DNA from: Tenebrio molitor
Lineage: Eukaryota > Arthropoda > Insecta > Coleoptera > Tenebrionidae
DNA length: 64,000 nt
Direction: 5' to 3'
NCBI RefSeq assembly: GCF_963966145.1
Contig: NC_091052.1
Span: 15,934,001-15,998,000 of the forward strand
This document shows positions 54,927 to 64,000 of this stretch, piece after piece; position 1 is the first letter of the stretch; each line of letters begins with the position of its first letter. A program made the position numbers and the translations under genes. The notes below the pieces were generated by a model. That model was not told where the DNA came from. It did no database searches and saw nothing but the letters and a program-made list of their open reading frames with translations.

Positions 54927-55269
54927 TAAAAAACTATGGGGTACATGTATTGTTGGTTGCATCACATTTTTTTTAGACTGATTATTATTCATGAATCACC
55001 TTGTATTCGTTTTATCACAGTTAATAAACACCAAAAATCTGTATTTTTCAATACAAATTGCAAATACGTCCGGTTTTAGAGTTAAACAGACTGATAAAAT
55101 TTGTGAGGGTAGGATTTAGCCAACAACCTAACCTGAAAATGTGACATTCAGAATTTGCCGAATTTATTCTATCGATTTACATAATACACATAAACTATAA
55201 AGCGGTACATTCAAAATTTGACAAGTTTTCATACCAAGCTGGACTAGACAATCATTTATAGAAACCCTG

Positions 55270-55797
55270 TATAAATTAAAATCACAATGTGATACCAAGA
55301 TTTATGAAAACATTATTGTTCTGCACGTTTCAACTCTTTTAAATCTGTGTATCTACAAAACGTTAAAATGGTGGATGCGCCGGGTATATCAAAAATTAAA
55401 AATCTCCGACCTTAGACCTGTAAAAAATATATGCTCATTGACAATTATTCCTCTACTTCTGTTTTAATCTGTGCTGAATCTAGGAAAATAGAAAATTTAA
55501 TTAAATCAACTATTATTATTTTCCATGAGCGTTTTGATTCTTTTAAATTTCAATAAAATCGAGTGTTTGACTGGAAAGTCAAATGTCGTTAAGTTGTCTA
55601 AAAAAGTATAAACATCTTGTTGGAGAAATTTGGTCACATAGCCATTGTACGTATTAAAAAAAGGGTAATTACGTTGTACTCCTGAAGAAACTTTGATAAA
55701 CCTCATCTTGCGCCGAGGGTGGTCCCCATAAAGCCGCCCGTTGTGCCATAACAATCCGGGCTAATGAATGGTATAAAGGGAGACAATTTTAAAAACG
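55270..55797. other. 3' flank of the iduronidase gene, no gene called
   Basis: AT-rich. A minus-strand ORF (55,506-55,754, 82 codons) ends MENNNS. An acceptor-like CTTCAG precedes its last 58 codons, but composition alone could explain it. Confidence 0.3.
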
Positions 55798-55803
55798 TTT
55801 ATT
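55798..55803 (-). promoter_or_regulatory. Poly(A) signal of the iduronidase gene
   Basis: AATAAA on the minus strand about 70 bases after the stop codon, giving a short 3' UTR. Confidence 0.7.
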
Positions 55804-55873
55804 TAGTTAAGAAGAAGATAATTTTCCTAATGGGCGACGCATTTAGGAGCGCTTAACATTTTATGTAGCGTAC

Positions 55874-58800
55874 TTAAGGGAACGAAACGATTTCGGAATA
55901 GTTCCCCGGCTGGTCCCAATAGTCCACTGCACGAACCCTGTACCTGCCGATGGTCGTCTCACACGCTCCATCACCTGAAATAAACCTCTCGTAAAATAAA
56001 CTCCACTTACTTTACGGGGCTTTGCACAACTCGAACGCACACTATATTCGTATCACCCATTTCCACGAAACCATCAATTTGCGACTAGAACTGGGCCCGC
56101 TAAATCCCTTATATTGATTCAGAACATGGGACCGTCTCTTGCATTTTATTTAGAGAGACTGTGCTCACACCGAACGACCGATAATGGCCTGATATCCGCC
56201 AACAATTGTGTGCAACAAATAAAAAAAAAAATTTACAATGCAGATCTATCTGTAGATTCTCTTGCGGTCGCTGTATCAGGATGGGCGAAATTAATTGAAA
56301 TTTGGAAACCTCAGCTTGACAGTAGCGCCGAAATAGATTTCACTCTGAAAGCGTTATCATTTGTTTCGAGTCTGATTCAGTCGAGTGAGCATTGATAAGT
56401 ATCTGTCACGACCAACTGCGTCGCGGACAATGTAATTAATGCATCTTCGTGAGAGGACAACCTATGCGCAATTAATTTATTAATTTCACCATCATTTACC
56501 TGTCGTTGCATGATGATACGAAAGAAATATTACATCGTTGGTGTTCACTCTCACGAATTGTAAGCTGTTCTCGCATTTCGACTCGAATTCCACTTCGTAA
56601 CTGCGAATACACCTGAAACAACCAAAAAAAAAACTAAGCTAAATTATTGCGATCTAAGAATTACTTTGGCCATTTATCGTCGCCGCATTTCGCGCATAAA
56701 GTCGCAATTTATTTAAAGCGTGAACTGATGCCAAGTCGAATAACATAACCCATTCCGAAATAATGCTCAAATTGGTAGATAAATACTCACTTTGTATCAA
56801 TTTGAGCGTCACTCCATGTTAATAAAACTTCATTTCCTGTTACGTTGAAAATTGATAATTTAGTCACCGGACCTGGACTCGTTGATGGTTTTGAGCAAAT
56901 ATGTATCAATGCTACGCTGGGGACGGTTAAATTAACCGGAATATTGAGGTCTTGCGTTGAAATGTCCGTAGGGTCGAACAGGCGATGGGGACCCTGAAAT
57001 TCATAAATTTAGAGGAATTTTCAATTTTTTAAATCATCTGTTGAAGCCTCTGTTTATTTGGTTTACATTATGTAGACACAAAAGTATTGTATTTTCCTCA
57101 TAAACTGAAATTGTTTTGACAAATCAAACCCATCCGAGCTCTGGCACAATACCTACTGCACATAGCATTTTGTGTATGAAATAAATCACCTTTGACAATC
57201 GTTCTCACAAACTTATTATTGTGAATTCAATTAACGTGGTTCTGTTCTTATTTTAACATGAGCCAGGAAATTAACGATATTACGAAACCGCGCCAAAGCA
57301 CTGCTGCCTCCTGCAGGCATGTCATTACAAATTTTTTGTGTTCCATAAATTACCGAACAGGAGTTGATACTAAACGACAGTTAGGTACTTTATATCTCTT
57401 ATTGGACAGTGCATTTTAATATCACAGACAGATAATAGTACCGGGTGATTTTTAATGATTGAAATTATTTTTGTTCGGTTGGCGATACATTTACGATTTT
57501 ATGTTGGTACACTTGACTGTCAAATTCAAATTTGACACATCAAAAGTCAAAATACATCATTGTAGTATCGGTGGACATTAAAAGCTGGGACATCCAAAAC
57601 TTGCTCTTTGTTTAATAAATATTGTCAGATTTTAAAATTGGAACTCTGTGAACCTAAGAGATAAATTGTGTTATACAGGGTATTTCAGCTAAAACTTTCG
57701 AGCCTAATGTCTCGGTTATTTCCCAACGGATTTTTATGAAATTTAAAATGCAGATATTTTAGACGGTGAAGGTTCAATTAGTAATAATAAAATTACCTCA
57801 AGTAAAATAAATAAATAAATAATCATATCTTCTGGCTAAGGCCAAGTGCTAGAAGTTTATTTATTTTATTTTACCTCAAGTTAAAAAATGTAATTTTAAC
57901 ACATGTTTCCTTTATTGAAAATTAAGCGCAATTGTTATTAGATTGTTAAAGTAAACATTAAAAAATAGGTGTCTACGCAAACAATTAATTAAATCACCCG
58001 TCTGATTCAACGAAAAGATTAGATTTTGTTGTTACGAGTAAATTTGAATTTTGAAGGTATTTGAGCAGTTACCTTTTGAAACAATTGATGAAAAGTTGCC
58101 AAGCAACATTTTGTACATCCCACCGCCGTCTTGATGATTGACATATTTCACTATACTATCGCGGCCACGGAATTTTGGCCGTCACTTTCATGTCAATTCA
58201 AAAAAAATGGATGTAGTCCATGCTTTATTGTCATTATGATTGACTTTTGGAATTGACATCTAAAAATTTGTCACTGTCATACTTCATTCAAATAGTTGCG
58301 AACATGGCACCAATACCCTATTTTAATAAAGTGCAGATAAATAATATCCCTGTTCCAAGATGGTCTATCACATTCTAAAATTTCGGAACGTTTGGGTATA
58401 GGAAGAAGCACGATACCTAAGTGCAATTATTAAAAAATGGAGGCAAGATCAAACAGTGGAACGACGTCCAGGTTCCGGGGGACGTCGAATTTCTATACGT
58501 AATCAAGACGAACAACTTTTAACTGTGATACGAAACAGTCCTTTTACTACTGCTACTGCAGCAGTGAATATTAGTAATTTCCCGGGCTCCGTCAAAACCT
58601 CACGTCGTCGTCTGAGGAATACTGAACTTCGAAACCACGCAGCTGCTAGGTTGTGTTCTCAGACGAAAAGGTCTTCCAGTCGTCGCACAATGGTCGTGTT
58701 AGGGTGTATAGACCACGAAACAGCCGATATGATGAACGCTACGTTGAACCAACCGAACGATTCGGTCGCTTTTCTGTTAACGTATGGGGGTGGATTTCTG

Positions 58801-61800
58801 CTGTTAGTCCTGGGGTAATGCTCCATGTAGAAGAGCGGTTAAACTCTGTCGTTTATATTAGGATCCTGGAAAATGTGATGCGCCCTTCAGTGACTAGGGT
58901 TTATCCCAATCAAAACTTTATCTTTCAGCAGGACAACTGCTCCGTGCATACGTCTCATAGGGTAGCAACATGGTTCCAGGATCAAAATATAAACGTCCTC
59001 GCCTGGCCCAGTCGTAGTTCAGATGTGAACCCGATAGAGAATATGTAGGGTTTTTTGGTAAGGCATTTGCAAAAACAGAGACAAATTTATCGTAATAGAC
59101 AGGAACTCCTTACTGCGATCACTGATGCATGGCACGCGTTACCTCAGGACTACATCAGAAATCTATGCCTTTCCATGCCCAATAGACTAAGAAAAGTTTT
59201 AGACGCAAATCGGGCAGTTACAAAATACTAGTTTCTTTGCATGTTTCTAATACCTACCTATTTATTACGTTTTTATTTTATTTTTATATTTATCATCCCT
59301 ACCTATTTACGCTTTCTTTCTCTTTGTCAACATTAGGTTAATAAAATATCATTGTTTGATCGTTTCTTAAAGTAGCTTTACAAGATATCGCATTATGTGC
59401 AGGAAGGCATGTTTGTGCTTATTTAATGAAAGGCGTTATGCAGCACATGCGCACCTGCGTTAGGGTGCACAGATCTTACCGAGACTACAGAGAGCTAAGA
59501 TTCAAGAAGATCCAAGAAAGTCTTGTCTTGAATCCGAGGGGAATGAATCTTTTTGCCTTATTCCTGCATATACATGTAAATATGTGTGTGCCTGACTTGT
59601 TGCAGGCAATGAGCAAGCGCAAGTCTTGAAATAGCAGAAAGTGAGGTTAGGAATACGTAAGGGCCGCTTTACATCTCATGTCAATGGAATGACAAGTGAC
59701 GGCCAAAATTCCGTGGCCGCAATTGTACATCTGCCTGGGCGAAGCTTTAGTGCCTGTGATCTCCACGGCGCCACTTTAGGGGGGAATGTCACTAAATAAT
59801 CATAACCTCACAAACAAATGTTATGAATTCAGTGAAGTTGTCAAAATGCAGTGTCAAAGACTCAAAGAGTGTCGCAGTTTAAAAGTAGCTTTAATAACAA
59901 CAATTTTATTAATTTTGTTGATGCTAGTTCTGTGTGGTGTTTCTGGTTTTTAGCATTTTGCTGTTAGTGTTTATGAACTGGCTTTTTTATCACATTAGAA
60001 CCGATATTGCGGTAAATGCAGCAACAACAAATTCCTATTTCTAGATTAATATTAAAATTATAATCTCATTCTTGGATTTGCAGTACCTACATTATTTCCT
60101 AAGCGGGTCATTTCAGATAAAGATGGGCCCACAACAAAACAATTACCTATATTTGCTTAATTAATCCGTGCCATTCTTGGTGGAAATGAGATTTTACGTT
60201 TTGTACAGTTTTGAATATAATATCATTTTGGGCAAATTATTATTCTATGAATTTGCACTCGCCACTGACCGAGATATTTTCAGAAAACGCGGCGTCGAAA
60301 CTTCCCTCCCGCACAACCGAACCAGTGCGCAACATTTTGCTTTTGCCATTTAGAATATCCAAACTGTAACTACAATTAAAGTAATGTATCATTTATCACT
60401 GGACAACTACGCATGACTGCATGCATCATGCAGATACATGTGTGAGGACTGCATCTTGGACTGCATGTCAAAATTGTCACGATGCACATGACGATGTAAT
60501 AGAATGACAGTTAGTTGCTAACAGCAACCCCCGAAATCAACCCTAAACGTCAGAATCATGAGAACATAGGATTTTTCGGTCTACGCCCAGGCCGCTATAG
60601 ACACTCTGACTATCTAGCAGGTCGTGGTACATCCCTTAAAATCTGTCAAAAGTGCTTTGTTAGAAAAGTCAAATTATGTAAATTTATAAAAAATACTCTA
60701 AACAGACAACTCTTTTACAAATATCTAGGCGTACTATTCCGGACACGGAATCTTGGCCACAACTAACGTTTAACTGACAAATATGTGTGAACTGGCCTTT
60801 ATTGAATATAACCCAACTTTTGACTCGATAATGCCATTTCCCTGCTCTTTGGATGTGACAAGAAAAACTTAAAAGTGATTTTCAATAATTGTCATTTACT
60901 AATGACATTAATGATTGGTTTATATCATTTTTTTAGAAATGTCTAAAAAACGTGGGCCAAGATTCCGTGTCCGGAATAGTACAGTTGCGGACAAGGAATT
61001 TTAGACGTCAAATTTATGTCAATTCAAAAAATGTCAATGTAAGCCACGCTTTATTGTCATTATGATTGATGTTTAAAACGATTTGACATTTGAAGTGAGG
61101 TTAATTGCACCTAAAGCCAGTTTTACATTTTTATGTCAATCGAATGACAAATCGTCCAAGATTCCGTATCCGCAATAGTACCAATTATTCGGGAGTGCCA
61201 ACCCATTGAATTTGTCTCAATCATTAAAAGTCACCCGGTATATTGTTATAACAGTAGCACAAGACAGTCTATTGTCGTTATCGAACGAGAGGATTTATAG
61301 CTCTAAAGTCTAAAGCAACGAGTTCGACAACATGTCTTATGACACGGTTGTAACATGCAATTTTTTCTATTTCGGCTTTATTCATTTAATTTTTTAAAAT
61401 ATAAAATAATTATCTAGTGACTTTTATTTCCAAGGCATTGTGTTGGTATTGATGAAGCAATTGCATTTCATTGACAATATAATTCATGTATCACGTGATC
61501 ATGAATGATCCAATCAAAACGCGTAAAAGTCCTTAGTTGCATGGCTATCACAGCGATTATAAAAAACAAAAAAATTATTTTCTTATTTACTTTCGTCGTT
61601 ACGATTTTTGATTGAAATAAATTTGTCAATTTGACAAATAAATGAATAATTTTGTATTTCATTCATTACATTGTCTCATCGAATATAACACGTGGTATGA
61701 TTAATCATCGATGATATTAAATTCGTGAAATTGAAGCAGGACATTTCACTCGTCCTTCGGACTCGTGAAATCTCCAGCACAATTTCACTCATAATATCAT

Positions 61801-63566
61801 CGATAATAATCATACCACTTGTTATATTATAGCTGAAAATTAAATTTCAAATTGCCTCCCAAATTTTGTTACAATAATAATATACCCCCTTAATAGTTTA
61901 TTTTGATCGTACAACATTGATTTAAATTCAGATGATGTCACATTTAACACTGACATTTATTATCAATACCACCCCATATTCAACCATCACTAGATACGAT
62001 GTTATAAAATTGAAATTTGTGCAACTGTTTTCAGTTGAAAACAGGGTCACAAAATGCTAATTGTCACATTGAAATAGAAAAAAAAAACATTTAAAAATTC
62101 AATTCACTCCAGTTCCTTCCGAAACCAGCAGCAGTACGGTTGGCTTAAAAAAAAACGGGAACTGTCAGAAAAAGTTCTGTCAGATTTTATTAAATTTTTA
62201 TAGTTTGAAACGGCCTTTTAGAGTTTAGGTTAAAAAACTGCACTTATGTGTCAGAAATACTACTGTCAAACGGACACAAATTGACATAAATTGACAAATT
62301 AAATTTCCAATTCACATTAGGTCAGATTTCAATTCCCGTTTTTTTTTGAAGTACATACCTACAGCAATGTTAACAAAAAATTACTCCCTAGGATTTAGGG
62401 ATATTCGTTACTAGGTAGTCATAAATTTGGTTAGGTTGGAGGTTATGTGGTTTCTGGTGACAAATAAAAGATATCGTAACCATATCAAAAATGTAAGGAA
62501 GTGAATTCCTTTCAACAGTTGCAAATGGCTCATTTCTCGCTAACAATCAGTTTTGGTTTCTGGTGGCATATTTAGTTGGACTCGCGCAAAGGATCTCGCA
62601 ATTGATAGTAACCAACCTTAGGCATTCAAAATTACTTTTGAAAATTCTAGTTACACACAACATGAAAAACGTAATTTCCCTAAAAGTTCGAATCCTAGGG
62701 AGTAATTTCTTGTTGACATTACTGTTTTTAGTTTCTGTTCGCGCTTCTGCCAACATAAATTTCGAATACACCTTAATAATTCAGTCAAATACGACGCTCC
62801 AAATTACAAATTCTATGTAGTGTTTTGGTATATTTTCTATAATAATAATTGTTTTCAAAGAAACGCCGGTCAATAATTAAATGTGCAGTCCAAAATCTGC
62901 AAGAGGACATCAGCATTTTACCTCTCGCTTCCTGAGCTGTTGTCGCACGAATTTGGTGGGAAAAACTGGGCCGCCGAGCTCCTGCCAGAAGCTGTAGGGA
63001 TTAGTCAGGATATTATCCAACAAATAAACAACAAATCTGCTCCCGATCGATAAATTATTAATACCGAGCTTGACGGTTTTGATAGTTTCAATATTGACCT
63101 CGTCACTGTCAGCATACGCTAGAAGGATTGCGGTATTTGATTGATCTGCACCCGATGTCCTCGTAACCAACACAGTTAACAAGGGATCCGTCGAATTAAT
63201 TTCACGATTCAAATATTCGTCTCCTAAAAAAGATAACAAGCCCATCGCCGTGTACACGGGCTTTTTAATAAATTGGTTGTGAGGGGGATCAGTGTGATTC
63301 ATCTGAAACCTGATTAAGGAAGATTTAGAGTGGGAACGCAAAAATGAAAACACTAATCATACCTCGCAAACAGGGTTCTTTGTGTAAAATAGAACGGGTG
63401 GTAATTTAGGAAGCCGTTATCGTTGCTTAACAATTCTATTTTCAATTTTCTATCCAGCGTTACTGATTTATAGTGGTCCGCTATTACTTTCACCACCATA
63501 GCTGCATATCTTGCATCTCCCCGCCACTCCCAGCTATCTGACCAAGTCGTTATGATGTCCGACTCG
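55874..63566 (-). CDS. Idua: Alpha-L-iduronidase (GH39), 3' five coding exons
   Basis: Lysosomal enzyme that removes terminal iduronic acid from dermatan and heparan sulfate. Exons in transcript order, with all phases agreeing: 63,363-63,566; 62,922-63,309; 56,791-56,993; 56,500-56,612; 55,874-55,974 (stop TAA). They encode about 335 residues, the last half of the protein. Diagnostic stretches are GDARYAAMVVKVIADHY, ELLSNDNGFLNYHPF, QRTLFARFQMNHTDPPH, KKPVYTAMGLLSFL, GGPVFPT, the LLTWSD block and RYRVRAVDYWDQPG. They match human IDUA block for block from the end of the TIM barrel through the beta-sandwich and C-terminal Ig-like domain. The arginine of WEWRGD matches human R363 (substrate carboxylate). 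Cysteines in HICSKP and TKCIRSY match the C541-C577 pair. The active-site glutamates lie in exons beyond the window. Introns are 53, 5,928, 178 and 525 bp. Confidence 0.95.
56123..56395 (+). CDS. Possible terminal exon of an unidentified gene, antisense in an iduronidase intron
   Basis: I do not recognise this protein. The plus strand has a convincing acceptor (CCCTTATATTGATTCAG ending 56,122). A 90-codon open frame follows, ending in TGA at 56,393. The peptide is protein-like, with alternating hydrophobic helices (LAFYLERLC, SLAVAVSGWAKLIEIW, FTLKALSFVSSLIQSSEH). No upstream exon was found before the iduronidase last exon, and there is no AATAAA within 150 bases. It may be a terminal exon of an overlapping gene, a retained fragment or chance. 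Confidence 0.3.
   Translation, partial: NMGPSLAFYLERLCSHRTTDNGLISANNCVQQIKKKIYNADLSVDSLAVAVSGWAKLIEIWKPQLDSSAEIDFTLKALSFVSSLIQSSEH
58154..59727 (+). mobile_element. Decayed Tc1-type transposon, 1.57 kb
   Basis: The element is 58,156-59,725 between TA dinucleotides. TIRs share GCGGCCACGGAATTTTGGCC then GTCACTT and diverge at the outermost bases (CTATC against CAATT). The size is normal for Tc1. The transposase is broken (separate entry). Its TIR core also bounds the MITE at 39,181-39,760. Confidence 0.88.
58304..59231 (+). pseudogene. Tc1-type (DD34E) transposase pseudogene
   Basis: Translation across frames recovers the HTH (LSHSKISERLGIGRST), a GRPR-like ERRPGSGGRR, then VVFSDEKVF with the first aspartate, SVNVWGWIS, FIFQQDNCSVHTS with the second, and RSSDVNPIEN with the glutamate. 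There are 34 residues between the second D and the E, the Tc1 spacing. Lesions: frame changes near 58,352 and 58,420; a likely deletion of roughly 40 codons near 58,645 between the N-terminal and catalytic parts; and TAG at 59,046-59,048 where the family has tryptophan (IENM-W). The C-terminus stays in frame to TAG at 59,229-59,231. Confidence 0.85.
59730..60731. other. Intronic remainder of the outer element, no gene seen
   Basis: Non-coding as far as I can tell. ORFs at 60,168-60,353 and 60,515-60,766 lack recognisable features, and the second runs into a MITE. Confidence 0.35.
60734..60979. mobile_element. 246-bp MITE, CTATTCCGGACACGGAATCT ends
   Basis: Perfect inverted ends of about 26 bp (CTATTCCGGACACGGAATCT then TGGCC) between TA dinucleotides. 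Same family end as 40,157. Confidence 0.8.
60982..61178. mobile_element. 197-bp MITE abutting the previous one
   Basis: Ends TTGCGGACAAGGAATTTTAG (left) and AAGATTCCGTATCCGCAATA (right), imperfectly inverted. It shares the TA at 60,980-60,981 with its neighbour and has TA at 61,179-61,180. Confidence 0.7.
61255..62085. repeat. R1 repeat family, copy 3, with internal foldback
   Basis: Collinear with the copies at 26.4 and 29.7 kb: AGTCTATTGTCGTTATCGAA, TGAAAATTAAATTTCAAATT, TTACAATAATAATAT and the CCCCATATTCAA block. Interrupted at about 61,480-61,835, where a foldback at 61,680-61,830 has arms sharing GGTATGATTA, CATCGATGATATTA and CGTGAAAT. Confidence 0.65.
62140..62361. repeat. Inverted-repeat element, (A)9CGGGAA ends
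   Basis: TTAAAAAAAAACGGGAACTG near 62,145-62,164 faces AATTCCCGTTTTTTTTTGAA at 62,331-62,350. Short, non-coding. Confidence 0.45.
62366..62722. repeat. Inverted repeat with ~30-bp arms
   Basis: AATGTTAACAAAAAATTACT then CCCTAGGATT at 62,366-62,395 is matched in inverted orientation at 62,693-62,722 with two changes. ORFs on both strands at 62,547-62,820 overlap it and are not called. Confidence 0.6.
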
Positions 63567-64000
63567 CTATAAATTCAAACGATTACTTCCCAGAAAATTT
63601 ATTCGTTCAGGGCAATACTGCTGTGTACTCTTAAATTACCGAAGAAACCGTCAAAAGCAAGATCTTCTTTTCATATTTTATTGATAAGAAAATTAGATTA
63701 TGTCATAGATGTGATATCTGGAGTCCAACATCGTATAAACATAAAGTCGGAAGGATCTCCGAAGATAAAACAGATTAGCGATCGCATTAATCACGTGCAA
63801 CTGCAGCAATTACGATCATCAACTAATTACAACTCCCCAAACCAGACACAGTTATTTGTAAATTAACCTGGTGCATAACCAAATTGATTCGGAGAGCGTG
63901 TGTCGACGCTAATTCGAAACGTAGAAAGGTGGGTCGATTCCAGTTTTGTCCTTCTCCCCGATTCCTTTGTTTGGTTTGTGGGTTCGGAAGCGGGAATCGA
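63567..64000 (-). other. Iduronidase intron, continuing past the window
   Basis: The exon at 63,566 has an acceptor (TTTATAG) next to it, and its first codon is completed by the previous exon. No stretch between here and 64,000 translates into the preceding part of iduronidase on the minus strand, so this is intron. Confidence 0.6.

Larger units (their letters stand above)
52271..55269. mobile_element. 3.0-kb outer element carrying two nested transposons
   Basis: TA-flanked inverted ends: CAGGGTATCTATAAATGATT then GTC on the left, GACAATCATTTATAGAAACC then CTG on the right. It contains the hairpin 52,438-52,601, the MITE 52,828-53,578 and the P-like element 53,745-54,918. Remaining sequence is non-coding. 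Confidence 0.7.
57441..61238. mobile_element. 3.8-kb outer element inside the iduronidase intron
   Basis: TA-flanked inverted ends: CCGGGTGATTTTTAATGATT on the left, AATCATTAAAAGTCACCCGG on the right. It contains the Tc1 element 58,156-59,725 and two adjacent MITEs (60,734-61,178). Related fragments are at 28,005-28,385 and 47,515. No transposase of its own was recognised. It lies in the host gene's intron. Confidence 0.65.

Noticed and set aside
55506..55754. 82-codon minus-strand ORF just past the iduronidase poly(A) signal
   Set aside because: It is AT-driven in composition, with an acceptor-like CTTCAG but no upstream exon that is not iduronidase. Not enough to call a gene.
62547..62820. 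Opposing ORFs in the iduronidase intron, considered as an extra exon
   Set aside because: The iduronidase exons on either side join in phase without it, and the frames are explained by an inverted repeat.

Overview
The window reads as about 64 kb of AT-rich insect nuclear DNA. The evidence is a BEL/Pao retrotransposon primed by tRNA-Tyr, Tc1/mariner transposons, introns of about 52 bp in coding sequences, an arthropod-type tRNA-Pro(AGG) and an insect-length histone H2B of 123 residues. A beetle is a reasonable guess but is not proven. Most of the long unannotated stretches are transposon debris.

Host genes are few. (1) On the minus strand at the right end lie the last five coding exons of an alpha-L-iduronidase (GH39 lysosomal glycosidase) gene, about 335 residues, ending at 55,874 with a poly(A) signal at 55,798-55,803. 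The earlier exons lie beyond the window. One of its introns is 53 bp; another is 5.9 kb and is filled with nested transposons. (2) A single divergent histone H2B gene lies at 46,064-46,435 (+). It has an AATAAA signal and no visible histone 3' stem-loop. (3) A tRNA-Pro(AGG) lies at 27,772-27,843 (+). Two more stretches, at 22,476-22,762 (-) and 56,123-56,395 (+), look like terminal exons of unidentified genes, but this is weak.

Complete mobile elements: a full-length BEL/Pao element at 6,886-13,172 (minus orientation) has 269-bp LTRs that look identical, a GAGGC target duplication, a tRNA-Tyr primer binding site, a polypurine tract and one open 1,741-codon gag-pol frame. A mariner-like element at 32,327-35,088 has perfect 42-bp inverted repeats and a transposase that is intact once two 52-bp introns are removed; it is itself interrupted by an 863-bp probable solo LTR. 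A P-element-like insertion at 53,745-54,918 has 35-bp terminal repeats, an 8-bp ACACAAAC duplication and a decayed THAP domain. A decayed Tc1 (DD34E) element lies at 58,156-59,725.

Around these are many TA-flanked MITEs, often nested several deep (157-2,394; 24,328-25,505; 52,271-55,269; 57,441-61,238), several long foldback hairpins, and a repeat family of about 1 kb present three times (26.4 kb, 28.4/29.7 kb, 61.3 kb). Positions of decayed repeats are accurate to a few bases at best. They come from reading inverted arms by eye, not from alignment.
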